The notes under the pieces were generated by a model. That model was not told the origin of the DNA. It did no database searches and was given only the letters and a program-made list of their open reading frames with translations. Shown here in pieces: positions 9,423 to 17,966 of a stretch of 64,000 nucleotides of DNA. Position 1 is the first letter of the stretch. Each line of letters opens with the position of its first letter. The stretch is from Candidatus Omnitrophota bacterium (GTDB lineage: Bacteria > Omnitrophota > Gorgyraeia > 2-01-FULL-45-10): NCBI GenBank assembly GCA_041650805.1, contig JBAZKM010000009.1, positions 33,261 to 97,260 of the forward strand, given 5' to 3'. The position numbers and the translations under genes are program-made.

Positions 9423-10184
9423 TTACGTTGATCGGATAGCGTTCAGCAATGCTTCGATTATCTTCCCTTCGGTCAGGGCGGCGGAGTTGAAATCCGCTCC
9501 GTGGTAAACCCACTTATCCCGCAAAAAAGAGTCGCTCTTATATAAGACGCTGGCCCCTTCCAGGCCATACCTCCCGCAGAAGGAGAAGAAGGCGGAACTC
9601 TCCATGTCGACGGACAGGCACCCTCTCTCCTTAAAATATTCGATCCTGCCCGGCGTCTCCCTGTAGATGGCATCCGTGGTCCAGACAGGGTCTTCGGACA
9701 CGATACACCCCAGGTCCTCCATCGCCTTTTTAACCTCGCCGTACAGGGCGCTGTCAAGACCGACGCTCTCTTTACGCCCTATATAGTGCGCGCTGGTGCC
9801 CTCATCTATATAGGACAACCTGGGCATCGCCAGATCGGCATCCGTACGGCGCAGGAAACCCGCCTTCCCGAAGAGGACAAAGCGCCTGGCGCCGCATGCC
9901 CTGAGGTTCTCCAGATCATACATGAGAGCCGGGGCGCCCGTGCCCGGAAGGATGTACCACCCTTTATCGGTGCCCTTCAAAGAGACCGGTGAGTAGTCCT
10001 CCCTGTACCATGGGCACTTTACGGCATCACGCCCGGCGGCAAACGGCGCAAAGATATCAGAATTATAATGGAACGTAAGCAATAAGCTCCCCGGGACACG
10101 GCCGGCGAAACGCGCGCCGGTCATTGCCTGGGGGGTCAAAAACCCGTCACTCTTCAATTCATACGGCGGAACGGCAGCATTCAT
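9423..10184 (-). CDS. Nucleoside phosphorylase family protein
   Basis: 253 residues of the PNP/uridine phosphorylase fold. The segment DEGTSAHYIG in mid-protein and LSVDMESSAFFSF near residue 198 are the family's substrate-binding features; the Met-Glu pair contacts the ribose. The reaction would be phosphorolysis of a nucleoside into base and pentose 1-phosphate in the cytoplasm. It overlaps the aminotransferase-like gene by 26 bases and sits beside many radical SAM genes, which produce 5'-deoxyadenosine. A salvage role is possible but unproven, and base specificity cannot be read from the sequence. Confidence 0.78.
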   Translation of the reverse strand: MNAAVPPYELKSDGFLTPQAMTGARFAGRVPGSLLLTFHYNSDIFAPFAAGRDAVKCPWYREDYSPVSLKGTDKGWYILPGTGAPALMYDLENLRACGARRFVLFGKAGFLRRTDADLAMPRLSYIDEGTSAHYIGRKESVGLDSALYGEVKKAMEDLGCIVSEDPVWTTDAIYRETPGRIEYFKERGCLSVDMESSAFFSFCGRYGLEGASVLYKSDSFLRDKWVYHGADFNSAALTEGKIIEALLNAIRST

Positions 10185-11478
10185 GAAGTCGTCTTATCCC
10201 CTCCTCAAGGGCCGGTCTCTTGACCGAAAAAGAGAACCTTATATGGTCGTCGCTCGCGGGCCCATAAGCGATGCCCGGGATCACACCGACGCGCGCCTTG
10301 AATAACAGATACTTATGCATCGCGAAAGATACGCTTTCGCGCGACAATTTCAGGTCTCTATCACAGGATACCTTCTTTTCCGGGCACTCTTTGATCTTCC
10401 TCTTCAGCGCCTCCTCCACCGATGACAGGATGGCATCCCTGTGCGAGTCGTAAAATTTCCTTATATTCGGAAAGGCATAGCAGGTGCTCTTCGGCACGGC
10501 GCACCTGAAACCGGGGATAGAGTTCAGGGCGGGGACCAGGAGGTCCCTCTTCTCCTGATACTTCCTGAATATATCGTCGAAACCTAACTTCTCGTAATTA
10601 TCGAGTGTATAAGCGCCTGCCTCCTGCACGAATGTATTGCACGTCATATTGATAAAAGAGTGCGCCAGCGTAGCCGCCTTCAGCACCTTTTTCGGGGCTA
10701 CCATCCATCCGAGGCGCCATCCCCCCATCCCTATACGCGAAAAGCTGTTTAAGAGTATCGAATGCTCTCCTCCTGTATCATATAACCTTATCGGATAGTG
10801 TCTGTTGCCGTCATATATCTCCTTTTCGTGGTTCTCGTCGTGGATTATGAAGATATCGTTCTCAGCTCCCCACTCCATTATATATTTAAGCGGATCGCGG
10901 CCATATAAAGTGCCGGCCGGGTTCAAGGGGGATGTCAGTATCAGCGCCTTTGTCTTCTTGGTCCTGGCCCTCTCCAGCTCTTCTACGGTCAGGATGAAGC
11001 CGTTCTCTTCCTTTGGCCGTATCCTTTTGCCTGTCCTCCCCGAAAGGAGATGGTTCGATATGGGGTCGTAAGCTATATAGCATGGGTCCGGTATCAGGAT
11101 CTCATCGCCCGGGTTGGTCACCGCGATAAAGGAGGTGAATATTGCGTTCATCCCTCCCTGGGTGATCAGGATGGAGTCGGGGTCCACCTTGAGGTCGCTC
11201 TCCCTCCGGTATTTCCTTGCGATCGCCTCCCTGAGGCGGCGCGAACCCTTCTCCTTCTCGTAATGCGTCCATTTGCCGGGGAGCGTGTTAAATCCGTCCA
11301 GCCCCTCTCCGGCGTCGGGCAATATCCTGCAGAGGTAATCTATGACAGGCCTCGGCGTCTGGAACTCGGAATCGCCCCTGGCCAGGTTCACCGCAGTCGC
11401 ATCATCCTTTATGCCTTCCGTCAGCTCTTTGGTGTAAAAGATGGGTATGTCGAGTATCTTTTCGTTTATCGACGGCAT
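10159..11478 (-). CDS. Fold-type I aminotransferase-like protein lacking the PLP lysine
   Basis: 439 residues from the ATG at 11478, which follows AAAGGAG by seven bases; a longer frame to 11517 would overlap the upstream gene. The class I/II aminotransferase landmarks are present: GGMNAIF, SPLNPAGT with the PLP-contacting Asn, IIHDENHEKE with the Asp, and C-terminal HIRFSFS with the carboxylate-binding Arg. Where the Schiff-base Lys belongs (SFSK) it reads SFSRIGMGGWRLGW, with Arg248 encoded by CGT at 10735-10737. The usual Tyr of DExY is His. It may be a non-aminotransferase PLP protein, use a cofactor differently, or be a scaffold. The aminotransferase at 48830-49885 keeps its Lys. Confidence 0.85.
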   Translation of the reverse strand: MPSINEKILDIPIFYTKELTEGIKDDATAVNLARGDSEFQTPRPVIDYLCRILPDAGEGLDGFNTLPGKWTHYEKEKGSRRLREAIARKYRRESDLKVDPDSILITQGGMNAIFTSFIAVTNPGDEILIPDPCYIAYDPISNHLLSGRTGKRIRPKEENGFILTVEELERARTKKTKALILTSPLNPAGTLYGRDPLKYIMEWGAENDIFIIHDENHEKEIYDGNRHYPIRLYDTGGEHSILLNSFSRIGMGGWRLGWMVAPKKVLKAATLAHSFINMTCNTFVQEAGAYTLDNYEKLGFDDIFRKYQEKRDLLVPALNSIPGFRCAVPKSTCYAFPNIRKFYDSHRDAILSSVEEALKRKIKECPEKKVSCDRDLKLSRESVSFAMHKYLLFKARVGVIPGIAYGPASDDHIRFSFSVKRPALEEGIRRLHECCRSAV

Positions 11479-11500
11479 ATGTGTCTCCTTTTGACGTATC

Positions 11501-12967
11501 TCACTTGTCGTTCTCATGGCCTACGGAACGCTGCAATTCATTGCGCCTGTCATAATAACCGTTAAATGCCGATTCCTGCTCCTTCACGGAGGGGGAATAG
11601 AATTTATTTTTGATGACCTTACTCTTTATCTTTCCGAAGAGGTCCCATATGAGATAATCGAGGATATATCTTTTGTATTCGCAGACCCTTTCGTCGATAC
11701 CTTTGAAATCGCCTTTATTGGATATATAGCTGTCGTAGGCGCATCCGCCACCGCATATGGAGAGGGCCGTGCAATCCGCGCACTTCGAGACCATAAAAGG
11801 GCTCCGCGTGGCCCAATCCATGAACATGGGGTTCTTATCGATCCTGGGGACCCTTGCCATATCTTCGGAAAATATATCGGACACGACCAGGCTTTTGCAC
11901 GGGCCGATCTTACCCCGTGCATCGACGGTGAAGCCGTGCCCCTGCGCCTGGCATTCGTTCACCTTGGGCTTATTGCTCGCAAAGGCGCCGATCGGCCGGG
12001 AGACGTTCTCCAGGAATATCCGCCTCTCTCTCAATATGCCGTAGAACTCGACCAGTATCCTCCCGAAGTCGACTATCGGGATCTCGGTGGGGTTATCCTT
12101 ATTCAACAGGAAATGGGAGAAGTTGAATCCTATGCTCGAAGGGGCCAGGTCCGTGAAGAACTTGAATGTTTTACGGATCTCCTTTACATTATGCGTGCCT
12201 CCGACGGCAGAGATGCCTATGGTGCAACCTGCCTCCTTGAGGAGCTTATACCCGTTCATAGCCGGCCCGAAACTCCCTCCGCCCGCCTTCATCTTCCTCG
12301 CCGAATCGTGCATCTCTCTCGGACCGTCGAGGGATATGAGCATCAGTATGTCGTTGTCTTTAAAATATACGGCGAGTTCCTTTGTCACCAGAGACCCGTT
12401 CGTAAATATGACTATGCGGGTATTCTTCAGCTCTCTCCTTACCTTATCTATGATGAACCTGACGACGTCCATATTGAGGAGCGGCTCCCCGCCCGTAATG
12501 GTGATCGTCTTCTTCGCCCCCGGGCGGCTGTTCCGCCTGAAGAGGTCGAGCGCCTTGCCGGCAACTTCCCTGGACATATTGACCATATGCTCCGGCGCCA
12601 TATTCTCCTCGATCTGGCAATAGGAACATCTGAAGTTACAGTTATTGGAGACGAGGAGGACTATATTGGTTATATCGAACTTTCCGACGAGCTTCTTTAT
12701 CCTTTTCAGGGACGCTTCTCTGGCCGCCATTCCTTCTACGGCCATCCCTTCCGACATGAGCTTTTCGATCAGCGGTTTTGAGAACCTCTTCACCGCGTCC
12801 GCTCTCCTGCGCGGGGTTTTGAGATACCGGAAGAGGGTCGCAAGCGTCTTACCGTCCCCATAGATCTTGGTCATACGCAATGAATGGAAGAACGCCGCAA
12901 AACCGTCCCGCTCGAAAAGGTGGACGTCCTCCGATAGCCTTATTGTCTTCTTATCAAGATATGTCAT
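11501..12967 (-). CDS. Radical SAM/SPASM protein with N-terminal PqqD-like domain
   Basis: 488 residues. Residues 1-80 look like a PqqD/RRE-type winged helix, as found at the N-terminus of peptide-modifying SPASM enzymes. The radical SAM cluster motif is CNFRCSYC near 112, followed by TITGGEPLL. A SPASM region begins near residue 337 (CQAQGHGF, then GKIGPCKS) and ends with CADCTALSICGGGC near 395-410, enough Cys for auxiliary Fe-S clusters. The family modifies peptides or proteins, more rarely small molecules. No short precursor-peptide gene is visible next to it. The start at 12967 is supported by AAGGA six bases upstream. Confidence 0.88.
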   Translation of the reverse strand: MTYLDKKTIRLSEDVHLFERDGFAAFFHSLRMTKIYGDGKTLATLFRYLKTPRRRADAVKRFSKPLIEKLMSEGMAVEGMAAREASLKRIKKLVGKFDITNIVLLVSNNCNFRCSYCQIEENMAPEHMVNMSREVAGKALDLFRRNSRPGAKKTITITGGEPLLNMDVVRFIIDKVRRELKNTRIVIFTNGSLVTKELAVYFKDNDILMLISLDGPREMHDSARKMKAGGGSFGPAMNGYKLLKEAGCTIGISAVGGTHNVKEIRKTFKFFTDLAPSSIGFNFSHFLLNKDNPTEIPIVDFGRILVEFYGILRERRIFLENVSRPIGAFASNKPKVNECQAQGHGFTVDARGKIGPCKSLVVSDIFSEDMARVPRIDKNPMFMDWATRSPFMVSKCADCTALSICGGGCAYDSYISNKGDFKGIDERVCEYKRYILDYLIWDLFGKIKSKVIKNKFYSPSVKEQESAFNGYYDRRNELQRSVGHENDK

Positions 12968-13613
12968 ATTTTTCCTTCAGTCCGTCCATGAACTTTTTCC
13001 CGAGAAGCAGACCGGTCGCCTCTGTCCTCAACTTAAGGGCCAGGAGCCCCGCCTCCTCAAAATCTTTTCCGAGCGCGAAGAAACCGTGGCCTTTTCCTAC
13101 GAGGTAACGGTTGCTGCCGGATAATATACCGCGCATCTCTTCCACGAAATCGAAACTGCCCGCATCCGTCGCCTTTCTGGTCTCGGAGACGTCGGCCGGA
13201 AAGATCTTACGTATGGCATCCGTCTTCTCAAGACATATGGAGTCGTGGCCGTGCAGGACCGCGTTCACATCTCTTCTCCTCTTAAAGATATCCCAGTATA
13301 TGAGCGTCTCCGAGCTCGGCGCCTTACCTGGATGGCCGTAGAAGAGCACCGAGAGACCCCCTCCGTCCTCCTTTACGTCGACGACCGTCATTATCTCATC
13401 CGCCCTTAAAGACCCGAGGGCGCCCCCGGAAGGTGTAATGCATATGCCGTTCGGCGCCCTGAAGGCCATGTTCCCCGCCGATCCCTTGCCCTCCACATAC
13501 GGCGCCATATAGAGACGGTCGAATATCCTGCCCCACAATATCATCTCATCCGCCTTGCGGGCATCCGGCCTTTTGCCTTCCTTTACCCTTACGGGCCTGA
13601 AACTTACAGCCAT
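12954..13613 (-). CDS. Class II aldolase/adducin-family protein
   Basis: 219 residues from the ATG at 13613, which has AGAGG just upstream; a GTG at 13649 is less likely. The fold's landmarks are present: GSAGNMAFR for phosphate binding, PSSETL with the catalytic Glu, then HGH and GKGHGFFALG, which provide the three metal-binding His. The enzyme family cleaves sugar phosphates into dihydroxyacetone phosphate and an aldehyde, or dehydrates methylthioribulose phosphate. All catalytic residues are intact. It is sandwiched between radical SAM genes with overlapping ends, pointing to a shared pathway; the substrate cannot be assigned. Confidence 0.82.
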   Translation of the reverse strand: MAVSFRPVRVKEGKRPDARKADEMILWGRIFDRLYMAPYVEGKGSAGNMAFRAPNGICITPSGGALGSLRADEIMTVVDVKEDGGGLSVLFYGHPGKAPSSETLIYWDIFKRRRDVNAVLHGHDSICLEKTDAIRKIFPADVSETRKATDAGSFDFVEEMRGILSGSNRYLVGKGHGFFALGKDFEEAGLLALKLRTEATGLLLGKKFMDGLKEKYDIS

Positions 13614-13621
13614 CTGGTCCT

Positions 13622-14671
13622 CTATCTCCCCCCGAATATCAAAGTGCACAGATATGACGAATGGACGAGGTCCTTCTGCCCCTTCGCCGCCGTGACCGCT
13701 ATCTTCGGGACCTCTCTTCTATGGTAAATGGGGCAATATTCGTCCGGCTCATTTATATCCCCTCTCAGGTAGCGCCTGGATGAGCACCCCCCGCCGCAAA
13801 CACCCACCTTATCGCAATTCTTAAGACAGAACTCCGGTACGATGCCCGCCTTTTTGAAGGAGTCGCTCAGGAATGCCGGCTCAAACGAATCTTTAAGGTC
13901 ATCTATATGTACGTCCCCCTCGGACCAGTAGACGCAGGGCACCACCTGCCCCGTCGGGTGCACCCTTATGCTCGACTTTCCGCACGGAGATTGCGGCACG
14001 ATGGGAGGTATGTTGAGCATCGCGTTCACGATCGGCTCGGAACAGCTTATGAGGCCGCCGTGGGTAAATAGCAGACGTATCGCCTCCCAGAACTCGTCAT
14101 AGGTCAGGGCGAACTTCGTGATGCCCGCCTTCGGCACCGGCTTGAATATATTGAGGCGCAGGTTGCAGTCCTCTTTTTTCGCCTTGGCAAGGAGATCGGG
14201 GATCTCCCTATAATTTACGTTCATGAGGGCGGTCGCGATCGAGAACTCTACGCCGAGGCGCCTGCATTTTTCTATCGCCTTCTCCACAAAATTCCATGAA
14301 TTGCCGTGCCTGAAGTCGTTCTGCAGCTTTTCGTTCACAAATTCAAGCGAGATATCTATATCGTTGAATTTTTTTACATCGTCGTCGTGGAGGGATATTA
14401 TGCCGTAACCGTTGGACGTGAGGGACATCTTGATGCCTTTCTCGTGGCACCACTTCACTATATCGACAAAATCCGGGTTCAATATATTCTCTCCCGTCCC
14501 GAAATTTATGGAACTTATATTCTTCCCGTCGAGGAGAGCGGTTATCTCATCGAAGGTGAGCGTGTTACCCCTGAGGGGCCTCGAGTAGCAGTGAGGGCAG
14601 CTCAGGTTACAGTTCCCGGTCGTCCCTATCCCGACCGATATCTTCCTGCCTACGTTCTTTTTTTTGAGCAT
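13622..14671 (-). CDS. Radical SAM/SPASM protein
   Basis: 349 residues with the SAM-cluster motif CNLSCPHC at residues 20-27, very close to the N-terminus. A SPASM-type C-terminal domain has Cys near 229 (CGKSS), 247 (CVYW) and in CLKNCDKVGVCGGGC near 282-296. Start support is GGAGATAAGAG directly upstream of the ATG. It is a cytoplasmic SAM-dependent radical enzyme of unknown substrate. It overlaps the stop of the next upstream radical SAM gene, so the two are probably translated together and may act in sequence. Confidence 0.88.
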   Translation of the reverse strand: MLKKKNVGRKISVGIGTTGNCNLSCPHCYSRPLRGNTLTFDEITALLDGKNISSINFGTGENILNPDFVDIVKWCHEKGIKMSLTSNGYGIISLHDDDVKKFNDIDISLEFVNEKLQNDFRHGNSWNFVEKAIEKCRRLGVEFSIATALMNVNYREIPDLLAKAKKEDCNLRLNIFKPVPKAGITKFALTYDEFWEAIRLLFTHGGLISCSEPIVNAMLNIPPIVPQSPCGKSSIRVHPTGQVVPCVYWSEGDVHIDDLKDSFEPAFLSDSFKKAGIVPEFCLKNCDKVGVCGGGCSSRRYLRGDINEPDEYCPIYHRREVPKIAVTAAKGQKDLVHSSYLCTLIFGGR

Positions 14672-15693
14672 CTCTTATCTCCGTTATATTTTTTGGCGGT
14701 GTGGGGTATCTTATTCAAGTCGCAGTGCGCGCACATCTCTATATCGTCCGCCTTATATTCGATGTGCAACTGCCTTAACTTATTCAATTTATCTCCGTGC
14801 CAGATATCGTAGAGCGGCATCTCTTTGACGTTGCCGAGGGGGTCCCTGCAGGCATTGTTCCCCAGGCACGAATAGACCGTGCCGTCCCATGCTATGACGA
14901 GCCTCTGCCACAGCTGGGGGCACGGGAATATGCTGTCGGGCGCGTTCCTGACCCTGTTCCTGTCGTTGGGCCTGCCGTCCGGGCTCTGGTAGGTGGCGAC
15001 CCGCACCTTATCCGCCCGCACCCTCCAGTAATCGACGAAAGACGCAAGTTCCTCGTGGGTCTTCTTCATGTCGATCATCTGTACGATGATCTTCGGCTTA
15101 TCGAGCCCTTTCCTGTCCCTCAGGCTTATCAGCCTCTCTATATTTTCATTCACCAGGGAGAAGTCGGAACCGAGCTTTATCCTGTTATAGGTCTCTTCTT
15201 CTACGGCGTCTATGGAACATATCAGGGTGTCGAGGCCGCTCCCCAATACCTTATTGGCCATCTCCTCATCTATCAGCGTGCAGTTCGTATTGATCCTGAT
15301 ATCGACGACCCCTTTATATTTCGCGTATTTGATCATCTCTATAAGGTGAGGGTGCAGGAATGACTCCCCCAGCCAGTGAGGGCTCATAGCGTAAAGCCCG
15401 TACCGGGAGCCTTCGTCTATTATCTTTTTAAAGAGTTCGACGTCGATATCTCCGATGTCCGTCCTCCTCGAATGCCTGACGCAGTGCGAACACATCAGGT
15501 TGCACCTGCCGCTCACCTCGATATCGAGCTGGAGCGGGAAATCGGAGACCTTATAATTCACGGGGTTCTCCTCCCACTCTCTCCTGTATTCCAGGAACCT
15601 GGGATCGTATTCCGCCCTGGCCCTGGGACGGCTGTCGTTCCCTATGATATCCCAGTGGTACGGGTATATTAAAGGCTTGATCTTCTGAGACAT
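14650..15693 (-). CDS. Radical SAM/SPASM protein (paralogue of 50634-51653)
   Basis: 347 residues. The motif CNLMCSHC lies at 64-71, and a SPASM region starts at CPQLWQRLVIAWDG near 254 and ends at CAHC near 318. A block before the cluster motif (FLEYRREWEENPVNY) matches FMEYRRNWKEWPENF in the protein at 50634-51653, as does the QLWQR region, so the two are clear paralogues. This family type occurs in surface-carbohydrate loci with unknown chemistry. The start has GGAGGG about ten bases upstream. Confidence 0.87.
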   Translation of the reverse strand: MSQKIKPLIYPYHWDIIGNDSRPRARAEYDPRFLEYRREWEENPVNYKVSDFPLQLDIEVSGRCNLMCSHCVRHSRRTDIGDIDVELFKKIIDEGSRYGLYAMSPHWLGESFLHPHLIEMIKYAKYKGVVDIRINTNCTLIDEEMANKVLGSGLDTLICSIDAVEEETYNRIKLGSDFSLVNENIERLISLRDRKGLDKPKIIVQMIDMKKTHEELASFVDYWRVRADKVRVATYQSPDGRPNDRNRVRNAPDSIFPCPQLWQRLVIAWDGTVYSCLGNNACRDPLGNVKEMPLYDIWHGDKLNKLRQLHIEYKADDIEMCAHCDLNKIPHTAKKYNGDKRCSKKRT

Positions 15694-15699
15694 TTTATA

Positions 15700-16575
15700 T
15701 TACCCTCCAAAAAGAGTTATCAGGCATATGCCGGCGTAGATGACGACCGACGATGAAAGACGTATCAATTTATTCTTCTCATTCAACACCGTTATCCCGA
15801 GGAGCACGCCGAATACTACGCTCACCTGCCTTATCGTGACTATATAAGTGACACGCTCCATGGTGAATGCCATCAGTATCAGGAGATATCCGAACAGGCT
15901 TACAAAACCCGTCAGGATTATCTTCATCTTATTGGTACGCCACTCCGATACCAGTTCGGCCTTGCTGCTATTCCTGAAGACGAAAGGCGCATGGAAGAGC
16001 ACGCTGAACGAATATATCAGATATAGATAGATGAAAGGGTTCAGATACGACACGCCCTTATCATCTATGACCGAATATAGAGCGGTGATGACGGCCACTA
16101 CCCATGCCATCCTCACCGGATAGTTCTTGAACCTGAATATCGCCTGCAGGGTGTTCTTCAGGTCTCTCCTGTCCAGCTGGATCGATAGCGTCCCGGCTAT
16201 CACCAGCAGGATCCCCATGATGCCGAGGAGCGTCATCCGCTCATGCGATACAAAATAGGACCAGAATATCAGTATTATCGGCGTGCACCTCGTTATCGGA
16301 TAGACGATCGAGATGTCGCCGTCTGTCAAACTCTCGCCCAGGGCTATATAGTAGAAGCAATGGACCAACCCGCTCGCGACTGCGAGCCCCACGCCGTACC
16401 AGTTCAGGGAATAGCGCACCAGGCAGTACACGAAGACCGGAAAGAAGAGCGTTATCCCGCTTATCCTGTAGAGCCATATAAAATTATGTTTGTTCGTCCC
16501 CGTCTTCGTAAAGAGCTCCCTTACGGCATGCAGAAATGCCGACAGGAGGACCAGGGATAACGCTATAGAATCCAT
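15700..16575 (-). CDS. EamA/DMT-superfamily membrane transporter
   Basis: 291 residues, about ten hydrophobic helices arranged as two homologous halves, typical of EamA transporters (for example LVLLSAFLHAVRELFTKTG at the start and YPITRCTPIILIFWSYFV mid-way). Members move small metabolites or, in glycan loci, undecaprenyl-phosphate-linked sugars. The ATG overlaps the preceding gene's stop as TGATG. It could export a product of the neighbouring aldehyde dehydrogenase/AsnB module or flip a lipid-linked sugar; the sequence does not say which. Confidence 0.82.
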   Translation of the reverse strand: MDSIALSLVLLSAFLHAVRELFTKTGTNKHNFIWLYRISGITLFFPVFVYCLVRYSLNWYGVGLAVASGLVHCFYYIALGESLTDGDISIVYPITRCTPIILIFWSYFVSHERMTLLGIMGILLVIAGTLSIQLDRRDLKNTLQAIFRFKNYPVRMAWVVAVITALYSVIDDKGVSYLNPFIYLYLIYSFSVLFHAPFVFRNSSKAELVSEWRTNKMKIILTGFVSLFGYLLILMAFTMERVTYIVTIRQVSVVFGVLLGITVLNEKNKLIRLSSSVVIYAGICLITLFGG

Positions 16576-17966
16576 CAGAATACGATCGTCTTTATCGTTG
16601 TCATCTCATTTATGGCGAACCTGACCCCCTCGCGGCCCAGGCCGCTGGCCTTCACTCCGCCGAAAGGTATGGCCGGAGAATCGAACTGGGGACCGTTATT
16701 TATTATGACCGATCCGACCCGCAGCTCTCTTGCCGCATAGAAGGCCTTCTCCAGGTCTTTGGTGAATATGCCCGTCTGAAGCCCGTATTCGGTGGAGTTC
16801 ACATAACCGACGGCATCTTCAATATCTTTTATCGTCACGACCGGCGCGCACGGCCCGAACGTCTCTTTCGCGACTATGTCGGAATCACGCCGCACGCCGG
16901 TAAGGACGGCCGGTGTGATCTGGGCCCTCACCCTCTTCCCCCCGCATACAAGGCGCGCCCCGTCCTTCACGGCGTCTTTGATCCGTTTCTCGATCACCGA
17001 TGCCGCCTCTTCGGATATGAGAGTCCCTATATCCGTATCCTCCGAGCGCGGATCCCCGACCTTCAACTTCACGGTCTGGGCCTTAAGGGCCTCGACGAAC
17101 GCCTTCTCGATCCCTTTTTGCACCAGTATCCTCTTGATGCCGCGGCAGGACTGTCCGGCATTGCCATATGAGCCCGCTACAGCCGTCGTTACCGCCTTCT
17201 TGAGATCGGCATCGTCCATTATTATCAATGCGCCGTTATCACCCAGCTCAAAAGTCGTCTTAACCATACCGGCCGCCCCGGCGATATGTTCTCCCACCTC
17301 CCTGCTCCCCGTAAAGGTTATCATATCGATATAAGGGGAGGATACGAGCGCGTCGCCTATTTCGCCGGGATGCCCCGTGACTACCGATACCATCCTGGCC
17401 GGGAGACCGTTATCTATAAGCGCCCTGACGAATTTGATCGCCGTGAGAGGCGTCTTTTCAGACGGCTTCAATATTACGCTGTTATTGGCCGCGATCGCAG
17501 GGGCCAATTTAACGACTACCTGGTTCAGGGGTCTATTGAACGGCGTGATGGCCAGGACCAGGCCCACGGGTTCGCGCATAGTGACGGCGAGGTTCCGCTT
17601 CGCGGACTCGGATATATCGGTGAAGATCGACTCTCCGGTGATCCTCTTCGCCTCTTCCGCCGCAACGGTCAATATATTTACCGCCCTGGCCACTTCCTTC
17701 TTCGCATCTTTTACGCACATCCCCGACTCGCCTGAGATGGAAGCGGCATAGTCGCCGGCCTTCTTTTCAAGCTCGTCTGCCGTGCGCATAAGGATCAGCG
17801 ATCTTTCGTAAGCGCTCAATCCGGGGCGATATCCTTTGGCATCCTTTGCCGCCGCCTTAACATCTTCCTTCGTCGCCAGAGATACGGCGCCTGCGACCTT
17901 CCCGTCATACGGGTTCTTTATGGATAATTTGCGGTCCGTCTCCACCCATTTTCCTTTTATCAGCAT
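16575..17966 (-). CDS. NAD(P)-dependent aldehyde dehydrogenase
   Basis: 463 residues after placing the start at the ATG at 17966, which follows GGAGGG; an upstream TTG would lengthen it by seven residues. The ALDH landmarks are present: ITPFNRPLNQ, LKPSEKTPLTA for cofactor binding, FTGSREVG, ELGDNG with the general-base Glu near 239, and GQSCRG with the catalytic Cys near 272. It oxidises an aldehyde to an acid in the cytoplasm. The NAGQSCRGIKRILV region is reminiscent of phosphonoacetaldehyde and lactaldehyde dehydrogenases, but no phosphonate genes are nearby, so the substrate stays open. Confidence 0.87.
   Translation of the reverse strand: MLIKGKWVETDRKLSIKNPYDGKVAGAVSLATKEDVKAAAKDAKGYRPGLSAYERSLILMRTADELEKKAGDYAASISGESGMCVKDAKKEVARAVNILTVAAEEAKRITGESIFTDISESAKRNLAVTMREPVGLVLAITPFNRPLNQVVVKLAPAIAANNSVILKPSEKTPLTAIKFVRALIDNGLPARMVSVVTGHPGEIGDALVSSPYIDMITFTGSREVGEHIAGAAGMVKTTFELGDNGALIIMDDADLKKAVTTAVAGSYGNAGQSCRGIKRILVQKGIEKAFVEALKAQTVKLKVGDPRSEDTDIGTLISEEAASVIEKRIKDAVKDGARLVCGGKRVRAQITPAVLTGVRRDSDIVAKETFGPCAPVVTIKDIEDAVGYVNSTEYGLQTGIFTKDLEKAFYAARELRVGSVIINNGPQFDSPAIPFGGVKASGLGREGVRFAINEMTTIKTIVF

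Noticed and set aside
11516..12781. Plus-strand open frame of 421 codons opposite the radical SAM gene
   Set aside because: It lies wholly antisense to a gene with clear radical SAM and SPASM motifs, and its translation shows no recognisable domain. High GC third positions create such shadows.
13614..13649. Longer N-terminus of the class II aldolase from a GTG at 13649
   Set aside because: The ATG at 13613 has a well-placed AGAGG, and the extra residues overlap the upstream gene without adding conserved sequence.
16575..17966. Assignment of the aldehyde dehydrogenase as phosphonoacetaldehyde dehydrogenase
   Set aside because: Some resemblance around the catalytic Cys, but no supporting phosphonate genes and no diagnostic residues that I can verify by eye.
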